The translations under genes and the position numbers were made by a program. Below, piece by piece: positions 25,206 to 33,541 of a DNA stretch of 51,963 nt. Position 1 is the first letter of the stretch. Each line of letters starts with the position of its first letter. This DNA is from Alphaproteobacteria bacterium (GTDB lineage Bacteria; Pseudomonadota; Alphaproteobacteria; Acetobacterales; Acetobacteraceae). The stretch is taken from positions 1-51,963 of the forward strand of contig JAPLOI010000014.1 of NCBI GenBank assembly GCA_026400815.1. Direction: 5' to 3'. The notes below the pieces were generated by a model, which was given only the letters and a program-made list of their open reading frames with translations, made no database searches and was not told the origin of the DNA.

Positions 25206-26058
25206 GCGGGTCCAGCCAGTCGCGGATGCCGTCGCCGACGAAGTTGAACCCCATCACCACGGAGAGGATGGCGAGGCCCGGGAAGGTGGCCACCCACCAT
25301 TGCTGCACCAGCTCCCGCCCCTCCGCCACCATCGCCCCCCATTCCGCCGTGGGCGGCACCACGCCCAGGCCGAGGAAGGACAGGCCCGCGAACACCAGGA
25401 TCGCCTGGCCGAGATCGAGCGTTACCAGCACGATCAAGGGCCCCACGGCGTTGGGGATGATCTGGCGCACCAGGATATGCGCGGGCCCGAAGCCCACGGA
25501 TTGCGCCGCCTCCACGTATTCCAGGCTGCGCTGGGTCAAAACGAGACTGCGGGCGAGGCGCGCGAATTTGGGCCACCACACCACCAGCATGGCGATCACC
25601 GTGTTCACCGTGCCGATGCCCAAGGCGGCCGCGATGGCCATCGCCAGGATGATCGGCGGGAAGCAGAACACGAGGTCGGTCACCCGCATCAGCGCCTCTT
25701 CCGCCCAGCCGCGGGCATAGGCGGCCACCGCGCCCAGCAGCGTGCCGAACAGCCCGCCCACCAGCACCACCGCCATGCCCACCGCCAGCGAGATGCGCGC
25801 GCCATACACCACCCGCGCCAGCACATCGCGCCCCAGCGCATCCGTGCCCAGCCAATGCATGGCGGAGGGCGGCTTCAGCCGGTTGGCCACGTCTACCGTG
25901 TTCGGCCCGTAGCTCAGGATCCATGGCGCAAGGGCTGCGGCCAGGACCCAGGCGAGGATGATCGCCCCGCCCAGTGCCGCCAGCCCGTAGCGCCGCAGCC
26001 AGCGCAATGCCGCCGGGCGTGGGTGCGGCACCGCAACCGGCACGGCCACCCCGCTCAT
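25189..26058 (-). CDS. ABC importer permease, DppC type
   Basis: The 289-residue inner-membrane permease has an N-terminal OppC-like region (helix GLAALGGAIILAWVLAAALA then HWLGTDALGRDVLARVVYGAR) and the binding-protein-dependent transport domain with the EAA loop EAAQSVGFGPAHILVRQIIPN. Its helix count (about six) and length are typical. Start ATG 26058 overlaps the DppB stop by four bases. The longer frame upstream (to 26583) is a shadow of dppB. Confidence 0.94.
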   Translation of the reverse strand: MSGVAVPVAVPHPRPAALRWLRRYGLAALGGAIILAWVLAAALAPWILSYGPNTVDVANRLKPPSAMHWLGTDALGRDVLARVVYGARISLAVGMAVVLVGGLFGTLLGAVAAYARGWAEEALMRVTDLVFCFPPIILAMAIAAALGIGTVNTVIAMLVVWWPKFARLARSLVLTQRSLEYVEAAQSVGFGPAHILVRQIIPNAVGPLIVLVTLDLGQAILVFAGLSFLGLGVVPPTAEWGAMVAEGRELVQQWWVATFPGLAILSVVMGFNFVGDGIRDWLDPHARTR

Positions 26059-27068
26059 GCCCGGGCCACGCGCGGATCGAGCAGCGCGTAGGACAGGTCC
26101 ACCAGCAGGTTCACCAGCACGAAGATCGCCGCCACGATGGCGGTGATTGCCATGATCGCCGGGAAATCCACCGTGACGGCGCTGCGGAAGGTGTAGCGGC
26201 CGAGCCCGGGCCAGCCGAACACCGTCTCCGTCATCACCGCCCCGGTCAGCAGATTGGCATAGGCGAGCCCGCCCAGCGTCACCACCGGCAGCATCGCGTT
26301 CGGCACCGCATGGCCCGTGACCACCACGCGGGCCAGCAGCCCCTTGGCGCGCGCCACCCGCACGTAATCCTGGCTCAACGCCTCCAGCATCGCCGCCCGC
26401 GTGGTGCGGGTGATGAGCCCCAGCGTGGAGGCCGCCAGCACGATGCTCGGCAGCACCAGGTGGGCGGCCGCATCGCGGAACGTCTCCCAATCCCCCGCCA
26501 GCGCGGTATCGATCAGCAGCAGCCCGGTGATCCTGTCTGGCGGGAAGGCGATGGGATCGAGCCGCCCCGGCCCCGGCGCCCAATCGAGCTGGCCGTAGAA
26601 GATCGCCAGCATGATGAAGGCGAGCCAGAAGGTGGGCGCGGAAACGCCGATCAGCGCCACGAACCGCGCCAGGTGGTCCACCCAGCTATCGCGCTTCACC
26701 GCGGCCACCACGCCCAGCGGCAGACCCACCGCGAGCGACAGCAGGAAGGCGATGGTGGCCAGCTCCAGCGTGGCCGGCGCGTAGTCGATGATATCCGCCA
26801 GCACCGGCCGGCGGGAGGAGATGGAGATGCCGAGGTCGCCCTGCGCCAGCCGCTTCAGGAACAGCCAGTATTGTTCCCACAGCGGCAGGTCCAACCCCCA
26901 GCGGGCGCGGAATTCCCGCACCTGCACGGGGTCGGAGGCCTGCATGTCCCCCAGTGCCGCCATCGCCGGGTCGCCGGGCACCGTGTTGGCGATCAGGAAG
27001 ATCACCAACGTGGCCAGCAACACCATCACCACCGCGGTGGCCAGGCGCGAAATAACGTAGCGGATCAC
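26055..27068 (-). CDS. ABC importer permease, DppB type
   Basis: The 337-residue permease opens with MIRYVISRLATAVVMVLLAT, the standard DppB/OppB first helix, then the periplasmic region with NTVPGDPA and RARWGLDLPLWEQYW. It ends in a transport domain with RAAMLEALSQDYVRVARAKG, the EAA-type coupling loop. It starts 19 bases after the solute-binding protein stop and is translationally coupled to dppC. Confidence 0.95.
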   Translation of the reverse strand: MIRYVISRLATAVVMVLLATLVIFLIANTVPGDPAMAALGDMQASDPVQVREFRARWGLDLPLWEQYWLFLKRLAQGDLGISISSRRPVLADIIDYAPATLELATIAFLLSLAVGLPLGVVAAVKRDSWVDHLARFVALIGVSAPTFWLAFIMLAIFYGQLDWAPGPGRLDPIAFPPDRITGLLLIDTALAGDWETFRDAAAHLVLPSIVLAASTLGLITRTTRAAMLEALSQDYVRVARAKGLLARVVVTGHAVPNAMLPVVTLGGLAYANLLTGAVMTETVFGWPGLGRYTFRSAVTVDFPAIMAITAIVAAIFVLVNLLVDLSYALLDPRVARA

Positions 27069-27087
27069 GCGCCCGGCGCCGCGACGG

Positions 27088-28707
27088 TCAGGCGGGCTTG
27101 GCCGCGGCCAGGTCGGCCATCCAGCCCGCCGCCGTCAGGTTCAGCCCGCCCACGCTCTTGCGCACCGCCACCTGGTACACCGGCTGGACCAGCACGATGT
27201 GGTGCGCGAAATCCACCATCCGCTTCTGGTATTCCCGATACAGCACCGCGGCCTTGGCGAGGTCGCGCTCCGCCCCGGCATCGGCCACCAGCTTGTGCAT
27301 GTCTGCCGGCACATCCCACACCACGCGCCTGGCCACACGGTTGACGGTGGCCGAGGTCCACAGCCAGTTCTCCGGCGCCGGCGGGTTCCAGAAGGTCAGC
27401 ACCGCTTCGGCCTTGCCGCCCAGGAACATGGTACGCAGGTTCACCTGGTCCATCGGCGCCAGCTCCGCGACGATCCCGACGCGCGCCAGGTCCGCCTGGA
27501 TCTTCTGCGCGAGGTTCTGGTACGTCACGCCCGCGATCGCGGCATTGCCGTAGGCGAGCTGGAACTTGAACCCGTTCGGCAGCCCGGCCTCGGCCAGCAG
27601 GCGGCGGGCCTTCGGCAGGTCCTCGTTGAAGCCGATCTCCTTGGTCAGCGCCTCGGTGGAGCCGTTGGTGCCCACCGGCAGGAAGCTGGTGGGCCGCACC
27701 GCGGCACCGCCGGCGAGGTTCTTGATGATGCCGTCGAAATCGATCGCATGGCCGATCGCCTGGCGCGCCAGCTTGTTCTGCAGCGCCGGGTTCGACTGCG
27801 CCTCGGCCACCGCCATGTAGATGAAGTCCAGGCTCGGCGTGCCCATGATGGAGATGTTGGGGTCGTTCTTCAGCGTGGCGATCTGTTCGGGGATCAGGTT
27901 GAACGCCACGTCGATATCGCCGCGCTGGATTGCCAGGAGCTGCGCCGCGCTCTCGCTCATGTGGCGGATCAGCACCCGCTCATAGCCCGGGGCGCCGCGC
28001 CAGTAATGCGGATTGCGCACCATCTGGATCTGCTGGTTGCGCTGCCAGCCCGTCAGGCGATAGGGCCCGGCGCCGGCGGAGTTGTTGTTCAGCCACTCCG
28101 TGGCCTTGTCCTTGTCCTTCGCATCCGCCGCATCGGTGCCGCCATTGGCCACCACCTGCGACTTCTCCTGAATGCCGAAGGCGGGCGTGGCGATGATCGA
28201 GATCACCGGCAGCGTGGGGTCCTTCAGCACCAGGTCCACCGTGGTGGCATCCACCACCGCGACCGATTCCACGTGGGAGATGTACTGGAACGGCTGGTCC
28301 TTGATGGCGAGGTGGCGCGCAAAGGAGAAGCGGACATCCTCCGCCGTCACCGGGGCGCCGGAGGCGAACTTCACCCCGGGGCGCAGCTTGAAGCGGATGG
28401 TCTTGCCATCCGGCAGGTAGGACCATTCGGTGGCCAGGGCCGGCTTGACCGTGATGTTGTCCCCGGCATCGTAGGTCACCAGCCCGTCGTACGCGGCGCG
28501 CGTCGGCAGCGGGTTGGAATACTGGTAGACCCGCACAGGATCGAGCGAGAGCGCATCGCTGATATCGAGCCCGATCACCAGCGCACCGCGCCGCGCGCTG
28601 CTCTGCGCATCGGCCGGGCGGGCACCTGCCAGCAGGCTCGTGAGCATCCCGGCCGCACCGGCCATCAATGGGCGCCGGCCGAAGCCCGGCTCGTCCTGGT
28701 CCGCCAT
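27088..28707 (-). CDS. ABC solute-binding protein, family 5 (first gene of the importer operon)
   Basis: The 539-residue product has a twin-arginine-like leader (GFGRRPLMAGAAGMLTSLLA, cleavage probably after ADAQ) and the family-5 segments GKTIRFKLRPGVKFASGAPV and SVAVVDATTVDLVL. It delivers a ligand to the DppBC permease encoded downstream. Placement next to two amidohydrolases and a Rieske protein suggests a carboxylate, ester or aromatic ligand rather than a peptide, which is inference. ATG 28707 follows GGGGGAT; an upstream start at 28755 is less likely. Confidence 0.93.
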   Translation of the reverse strand: MADQDEPGFGRRPLMAGAAGMLTSLLAGARPADAQSSARRGALVIGLDISDALSLDPVRVYQYSNPLPTRAAYDGLVTYDAGDNITVKPALATEWSYLPDGKTIRFKLRPGVKFASGAPVTAEDVRFSFARHLAIKDQPFQYISHVESVAVVDATTVDLVLKDPTLPVISIIATPAFGIQEKSQVVANGGTDAADAKDKDKATEWLNNNSAGAGPYRLTGWQRNQQIQMVRNPHYWRGAPGYERVLIRHMSESAAQLLAIQRGDIDVAFNLIPEQIATLKNDPNISIMGTPSLDFIYMAVAEAQSNPALQNKLARQAIGHAIDFDGIIKNLAGGAAVRPTSFLPVGTNGSTEALTKEIGFNEDLPKARRLLAEAGLPNGFKFQLAYGNAAIAGVTYQNLAQKIQADLARVGIVAELAPMDQVNLRTMFLGGKAEAVLTFWNPPAPENWLWTSATVNRVARRVVWDVPADMHKLVADAGAERDLAKAAVLYREYQKRMVDFAHHIVLVQPVYQVAVRKSVGGLNLTAAGWMADLAAAKPA

Positions 28708-28786
28708 GGTCGATCCCCCGCGTTTGGTTGTTTGGCGGACTATTCCCCAGCCCATCGGCCAGCGCCAGCCAAAAACCGCGACACCA

Positions 28787-28815
28787 TCGACGCCCCTGGA
28801 ATTCCGCGATAGCCT
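28787..28815 (+). promoter_or_regulatory. Candidate sigma-70-type promoter for the amidohydrolase operon
   Basis: TCGACG (28787-28792) and TAGCCT (28810-28815), 17-base spacing, 33 bases before the first amidohydrolase start, in the 140-base divergent gap with the importer operon. The gap probably also holds the leftward importer promoter, which I cannot place convincingly. Confidence 0.4.
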
Positions 28816-28847
28816 TCGCCATCCACGGGGAAACGGGAACCAGCAGA

Positions 28848-29912
28848 ATGGCGCTGCCCGCCGGCATCGATTGCGACGTGCATCCCGCCGTGCCCGGCAT
28901 GCGCGCCCTGCTGCCCTATCTCGACCCCTACTGGCAGGAACAGGTGACCGTTCGCGGGATCGACGGGTTGGACCTCGCCAGCTTCCCGCCGCAGATGGAT
29001 GCCCATGGCCGCGCCGACTGGCGCGACGGCCGCGCCAAGCCCGGCACCTCGCTGGAGGCCCTGCGCACCCATGCGCTGGATGGCTTCGGCTCCCAGCTTG
29101 CCATCTGCAACCCGCTCTACGGCGTGCTGGCGATCAACAACGAGCATTTCGCCGCCGCTGTCGCCCGTGCCATCAACGCCTGGCTGATCGCCGAATGGCT
29201 GGACCGCGAGCCCCGCCTGCGCGGCTCCATCACGGTGGCGGCCCAGAACCCCGAGCTGGCGGTGGAGGAGATCGAACGCCGCGCCGGCGACAAGCGCTTC
29301 GTGCAGGTGTTGCTGTTGGCCCAAGGCGATGCTCCGCTCGGCAACCGCCGCTTCTGGCCGATCTACGCCGCCGCGCAGCGCCACGGCCTTTCCATCGGCA
29401 TCCACGCCGGCAGCACGTTCCGCCACGCGACCACGTCCAACGGTTGGCCCTCGTACCACCTGGAGGACTATGCGGCGCACGCGCAGTCCTTCCAATCCAA
29501 CCTGCTGTCGCTGGTGCACGAGGGCGCCTTCGCCAAGTTCCCCGGCCTGATCTTCGTGCTGATCGAAAGCGGCTTCACCTGGCTGCCCGCCTTCATGTGG
29601 CGCGCCAACAAGACCTGGCGCGGCGTGCGGGCGGAAGTGCCCTGGGTGGACCGCCCGCCCGGCGACCTGATCCGCGACCACGTTCGCGTGACGCTGCAGC
29701 CCACCGACCGCCCGCCCTCTGGCGCCGACATGCAGCGCCTGCTGGAACAGCTCGGCCGCGACGACATGATCCTGTTTTCCACCGACTACCCGCACTGGCA
29801 GTTCGACGGCGACGCAGTCTGGCCCGACGGCTTCTCCGACGACCTCAAGCGCCGCGTGCTGCTCGACAATCCCCGCCAGGCCTATCCCCGATTGCAGGAG
29901 GCTCAGCCATGA
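28848..29912 (+). CDS. Amidohydrolase_2-type metal-dependent hydrolase/decarboxylase, first of a pair
   Basis: The 354-residue TIM-barrel protein begins GIDCDVHPAVPGMRALLPYL and has IGIHAGSTFRHAT (metal histidine) and LFSTDYPHWQFDGDAV (catalytic/metal aspartate), the amidohydrolase_2 (ACMSD-like) pattern. Relatives include nonoxidative decarboxylases and hydrolases of carboxylated aromatics. ATG 28848 follows GGGAACCAGC. Its stop overlaps the next start (ATGA), so it is coupled to a paralogue; the two may form a heteromer or act in sequence. The substrate is unknown. Confidence 0.85.
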   Translation: MALPAGIDCDVHPAVPGMRALLPYLDPYWQEQVTVRGIDGLDLASFPPQMDAHGRADWRDGRAKPGTSLEALRTHALDGFGSQLAICNPLYGVLAINNEHFAAAVARAINAWLIAEWLDREPRLRGSITVAAQNPELAVEEIERRAGDKRFVQVLLLAQGDAPLGNRRFWPIYAAAQRHGLSIGIHAGSTFRHATTSNGWPSYHLEDYAAHAQSFQSNLLSLVHEGAFAKFPGLIFVLIESGFTWLPAFMWRANKTWRGVRAEVPWVDRPPGDLIRDHVRVTLQPTDRPPSGADMQRLLEQLGRDDMILFSTDYPHWQFDGDAVWPDGFSDDLKRRVLLDNPRQAYPRLQEAQP

Positions 29913-31021
29913 CCCCCGAAGACGGCCGCATCATCCCCGCCCCCGCGACCCAAGCACGCAGCCGGCTCAAGCTGATCGATTGCGACGTGCACCACGCACT
30001 GCGCTCCAGCAAGGACCTGTTCCCCTACCTGGCCACGCGCTGGCACCGGCATCTGGAGCAGTTCGGCGCGCGCCGGCCGATCCCGTTCACCGGCTCCTCG
30101 CCCTACCCGAAAACCGCGCCGGCCCTCTCGCGCACGGATTCCTGGCCCCCGAACGGCGGCCCCCCGGGCTCCGACCTCGCCTTCCTGCAGGAGCAGCTGC
30201 TCGATCCCTACAACATCGAATACGGCCTGCTGCACCTGCTGATGAGCGGGATGGACGAGCGCAACCAGGATCTGGGCAACGCCGTGTGCAGCGCCATCAA
30301 CGACTGGCAATACGAGCACTGGACCCAGAAGGACGGCCGCCTGAAGGCCGCCATCGTCGTGCCCGGCGAAGACCCGCCGGCCGCGGTGCGCGAGATCGAG
30401 CGCTGGGCCGGCAACCCCGATTTCGTCCAGATCAGCATGGTCACCCACACGATCGAGCCGCTGGGAAGGCGCCGCTACTGGCCGATCTATGAGGCCGCGC
30501 AGGCGCACAACCTGCCCGTGGGCCTGCACAGCTCCGGCTTCAACGGCCACGCCGTGACCGGCACCGGCTGGTGCAGTTTCTATGTGGAGGAGCAGCACAA
30601 CGTCGCCCTCTCGCAGCAGAACCTCGCCATCTCGCTGGTGTGCGAAGGCGTGTTCGAACGCTACCCGGCGCTGAAGGCCGTGATTGTCGAGGCCGGCTTT
30701 GTTTGGGTCCCTTCCGTCGCCTGGCGGCTGGACCAGCATTGGGCGCGCATGAAGGATGAGGTGCCGCACCTCACCAAGAAGCCGTCGGAGTATTTCCGTT
30801 CCAACCTCTGGTACTCCAGCCAGCCGGCGGACGAGCCCGAAAAGCCCGAATTCCTGCGCCAGAGCCTGGATTGGCTTGGCTGGGACCGGTTGCTGTTCGC
30901 CACCGACTACCCGCACTGGGACATGGACAGCCCGGAACAGGCCTTCAAGTTCCGCATGAGCGAAGCCGAACAGCGCATGATCTTCGCCGACAACGCCCGC
31001 GCGCTGTACGGGCTGGCCTGA
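29909..31021 (+). CDS. Amidohydrolase_2-type metal-dependent hydrolase/decarboxylase, second of a pair
   Basis: The 370-residue paralogue of the preceding gene has the same landmarks: LIDCDVHHALRSSKDLFPYL, VGLHSSGFNGHAVTG, VIVEAGFVWVPSVAWRLDQHW and LFATDYPHWDMDSPEQAF. Compared with the first copy it has an extra loop (residues about 55-85, rich in Pro, Ser and Gly) before the second strand. The start has a strong AGGAGG. It is followed three bases later by the Rieske gene, so all three genes form one operon. Confidence 0.87.
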   Translation: MTPEDGRIIPAPATQARSRLKLIDCDVHHALRSSKDLFPYLATRWHRHLEQFGARRPIPFTGSSPYPKTAPALSRTDSWPPNGGPPGSDLAFLQEQLLDPYNIEYGLLHLLMSGMDERNQDLGNAVCSAINDWQYEHWTQKDGRLKAAIVVPGEDPPAAVREIERWAGNPDFVQISMVTHTIEPLGRRRYWPIYEAAQAHNLPVGLHSSGFNGHAVTGTGWCSFYVEEQHNVALSQQNLAISLVCEGVFERYPALKAVIVEAGFVWVPSVAWRLDQHWARMKDEVPHLTKKPSEYFRSNLWYSSQPADEPEKPEFLRQSLDWLGWDRLLFATDYPHWDMDSPEQAFKFRMSEAEQRMIFADNARALYGLA

Positions 31022-31024
31022 TCC

Positions 31025-31438
31025 ATGGCGCGCCACGTCGTCGCCGCCGCCGGTGAAATCCCGCCCGGCGGGCGCAAGCTGGTTACCGTGCGCGGGCGGC
31101 AGATCGGCATCTTCAACCACGGTGGCGAATACTTCGCCCTGCTGAACCGCTGCCCGCACCAGGGCGCCGAACTCTGCAAGGGCACGCTGATCGGCCTGGC
31201 CACCTCGAAGGAGCCCGGCCATTTCGAACTCACCCGCCAGGGGGAGATGCTGAAATGCCCCTGGCATGGCTGGGAATACGATATCCGCACCGGCCAATCC
31301 TGGTGCGACCCCAACGACACCAAGGTGCGAGCCTACCCCGTGACAGTGGAACCCGGAACCACCCTCGTCAAAGGCCCCTACGTAGCGGAGACGTTCCAGG
31401 TGACGGCGGACGAGGCCTACGTGGTGTTGGAGCTCTGA
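31025..31438 (+). CDS. Rieske [2Fe-2S] protein
   Basis: The 137-residue protein carries both Rieske boxes: CPHQG (box 1, C-x-H within NRCPHQGAELCKG) and CPWHGWEYD (box 2, C-x-x-H). It is longer than typical Rieske ferredoxins (about 105 residues) because of a ~20-residue insertion between the boxes (IGLATSKEPGHFELTRQGEM). No oxygenase catalytic domain, signal or membrane helix is present. It could supply electrons to an oxygenase encoded elsewhere, or have a structural or redox role with the amidohydrolases. Last gene of the operon; family-I element copy C follows 10 bases later. Confidence 0.92.
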   Translation: MARHVVAAAGEIPPGGRKLVTVRGRQIGIFNHGGEYFALLNRCPHQGAELCKGTLIGLATSKEPGHFELTRQGEMLKCPWHGWEYDIRTGQSWCDPNDTKVRAYPVTVEPGTTLVKGPYVAETFQVTADEAYVVLEL

Positions 31439-31448
31439 AGGCAAGAAT

Positions 31449-31554
31449 CTTCTTTTTGTGAACAAAAAGAAGCAAAAAAACTTCATTCGTTTGATGCGGA
31501 GGGGGCCTCATCAAACGACCATAAGTTTTTTGGTTCTTTTTTTCAAAAAAGAAC
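31449..31554. repeat. Family-I three-hairpin element, copy C (inverted orientation)
   Basis: Relative to copies B and D this one is reversed. It has CTTCTTTTTGT/ACAAAAAGAAG (31449-31472) first, then a central stem (31473-31496 with 31509-31532, core CGTTTGATG/CATCAAACG, with an internal mismatch loop), then GTTCTTTTTT/AAAAAAGAAC (31533-31554). It separates the convergent Rieske and DUF4304-like genes. Confidence 0.88.
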
Positions 31555-31567
31555 CCTTACCCGTGAG

Positions 31568-32191
31568 TCACATGATCGTACCTTCAAACGGTTTAAGCCT
31601 CAGTGCAGCGCGCTGCACCCCGATGCGCGCACGAACCGTCTGCGCGAAAGCCTCCGGCTGCCCGAGCGTCGCGACCAGCGCCGACACATGCGGAGTCACA
31701 CGAGTGTTGCTGATCGATTGGAACATGCGGGCGGCAGCGGGCACCATCCCCGCCAGCCCCGCGGCAACGCCCGCATTCAGTGCCAGCCAGCTGCCGCGCT
31801 GCGGCGCCGGTGTCTCATCCTCATCCCGCAGCAGAACCTCGGCTGTCGCCGCGACCGACCCGAACCGCTCCATGAGCGCCTGAGCTTCGCTGGCGGCGCT
31901 CGCAGACAGGTCCGGCAGACCGGCCCTGAAACCGAGCTCGTCACGGGCTGCCAGAAACGACCCAACGCGCTGCCCATAGTCGAGCGTGACCACGCCCATC
32001 GTTCCCCACAGCCAATGCGCGGCCACGTTGAGATAGCTGCCCCTCTCCCAAGCACTGGGCCGGAATTCCACCACCGTCAGCCACCAGCCATGATCAGCCA
32101 GCCAGGTTCTGCTCCGCCCCATTCGGCGGAACCCTAGCGGCCCGAGCGCCGCCTTCGCCGCCGTGGCGATCAGCGCGTTATGGTCGGTCAC
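31568..32191 (-). CDS. DUF4304-like protein of unknown function
   Basis: The 207-residue soluble protein starts with GPLGFRRMGRSRTWLADHGW and WLTVVEFRPSAWERGSYLNV. The G-F-x-R-x-G-R-x-W-x-x-D-x-x-W-W pattern and GSYLNVAAHWLW are like DUF4304-type proteins. No signal peptide or catalytic motif is recognisable. Codon use is less GC3-biased than the neighbours (for example AAA, TCA, GAG mixtures), so recent acquisition is possible. It lies between element C and the sensor kinase gene, which starts on the same strand 15 bases beyond its start codon. Confidence 0.6.
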   Translation of the reverse strand: MTDHNALIATAAKAALGPLGFRRMGRSRTWLADHGWWLTVVEFRPSAWERGSYLNVAAHWLWGTMGVVTLDYGQRVGSFLAARDELGFRAGLPDLSASAASEAQALMERFGSVAATAEVLLRDEDETPAPQRGSWLALNAGVAAGLAGMVPAAARMFQSISNTRVTPHVSALVATLGQPEAFAQTVRARIGVQRAALRLKPFEGTIM

Positions 32192-32206
32192 GCACCCTCC
32201 ACGGCA

Positions 32207-33541
32207 TCACGTCGGCACGGTCACCCGCACCCGCAACCCGCCCAGCGGCGAATCCTCCAGCGCGATATCCCCGCCATGGGCCCGCACCACGTCGAGCGCG
32301 ATCGAGAGGCCGAGCCCCGTGCCGCCCCCGGCGCCGGCCTCGAAGGGCCGGAACACATCGGCCCGGCGTTCCGGCGCGATGCCCGGCCCGTCATCGTCCA
32401 CCGTCAGGCAAACGCCACCCGGCACCAGCTGGGCCGCGATCGCCACGCGGCGGGCGTGGCGGCGGGCGTTGTCCACCAGGTTGGTGATGGCGCGACGGAA
32501 CGCATCGGCGCGCAGCATCAGCGTCACCTCCTCGGGCCGGGCCAGGGACACCTCCGCCCCCGCGCGGCGGGCGTGGCGGGCCACGTCGTCCAGCAGCGGG
32601 GCGAGTTCCGTCAGCTCCGCCGTTTCCTCACCTACCCCGCGTGCGAAGGCGAGGTAGCCGCCGATCATGCGGTCCATCTCCTCCAGGTCCACGGTCAGGT
32701 CCACGATGTCCTGCCGGTTCGCCTCGTCCACCTTCATCATCACCAGGGCGAGGCGCATGCGCGTGAGCGGCGTGCGCAGATCGTGCGAAACGCCCGCCAG
32801 CATCTGCGTGCGCTGCGCCAGGAAGCGGCGCACCCGTTCCTGCATCACGTTGAAGGCGCTGGCGGCCTGGCGCACCTCGGTCGCCCCGCCCGGCCGCAAG
32901 GGCGCGGTTTCATGCCCGCGCCCGAACGCATCCATCGCGCGCGCCAGGCGGCGGATGCTGCGCACCTGGTTGCGCAGGAACAGGGCCGCAATGCCGAACA
33001 GCAGCAGGGAGGAGCCTACGAGCCACGCCACGAACAGGGAGAGCGTGCCGGCGAACAGCCGCTTGCGCGGCACGTCCACCTCCAGCAGCCCGCCCTGCAT
33101 CTCCGTGCGCAGGATCACGGAGAGGGGATCGCTCTGCCAGTCCAGCGCCACCGGCCGGCGCAGCCGCTCCTCCAGCGCGGTGACCAGGCTGCGCTCCAGC
33201 ACCTCCAGCTGTGGCGGGCGTTCATGCGCCGGGCCCAGCACGCCCGGCACCAGCCGCATCTTCAGTTCCAGCCGGTCATAGGCGCCGGCCAGCACGCGCG
33301 CCTGGTATTCCGGCGCGCGCTCCAGCGCATCGATCACGATCGCCACCTCGCCGGCGATGGCGGCGGAGAGCCGGCGCGAGACGATGCTCATATGCGTGCC
33401 GTAGAACAGCTGCAGCGCGACGGCCTGCACCACCACCAGCGGCACCAGCACGATCAGCAGGCTGCGGCCCAGCAGCCCGCGCGGCATCAGCGCCTTCAGC
33501 GCCTGGGCCAGCCGGCGCGGCAGCGCGAGGCGGCTGGCCAT
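32207..33541 (-). CDS. EnvZ-like membrane sensor histidine kinase
   Basis: The 444-residue kinase has two membrane helices (about 26-47 and 164-189) around a ~115-residue periplasmic domain, a HAMP region (about 190-242), and an H-box AGVSHDLRTPLTRMRL with phospho-acceptor His253. It also has N-box ITNLVDNARRHA and G-boxes DDGPGI and GTGLGLSIALDVVRAHGG. It overlaps the response regulator gene by one base (TGATG), so the two form a cognate pair. Signal unknown; the related alphaproteobacterial systems include the kinase partner of PetR/OmpR-like regulators. Confidence 0.93.
   Translation of the reverse strand: MASRLALPRRLAQALKALMPRGLLGRSLLIVLVPLVVVQAVALQLFYGTHMSIVSRRLSAAIAGEVAIVIDALERAPEYQARVLAGAYDRLELKMRLVPGVLGPAHERPPQLEVLERSLVTALEERLRRPVALDWQSDPLSVILRTEMQGGLLEVDVPRKRLFAGTLSLFVAWLVGSSLLLFGIAALFLRNQVRSIRRLARAMDAFGRGHETAPLRPGGATEVRQAASAFNVMQERVRRFLAQRTQMLAGVSHDLRTPLTRMRLALVMMKVDEANRQDIVDLTVDLEEMDRMIGGYLAFARGVGEETAELTELAPLLDDVARHARRAGAEVSLARPEEVTLMLRADAFRRAITNLVDNARRHARRVAIAAQLVPGGVCLTVDDDGPGIAPERRADVFRPFEAGAGGGTGLGLSIALDVVRAHGGDIALEDSPLGGLRVRVTVPT

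Noticed and set aside
28708-28847. Leftward promoter for the importer operon
   Set aside because: TTGGCT and AATAGT can be picked out on the minus strand but are 22 bases apart, too far for a sigma-70 promoter.
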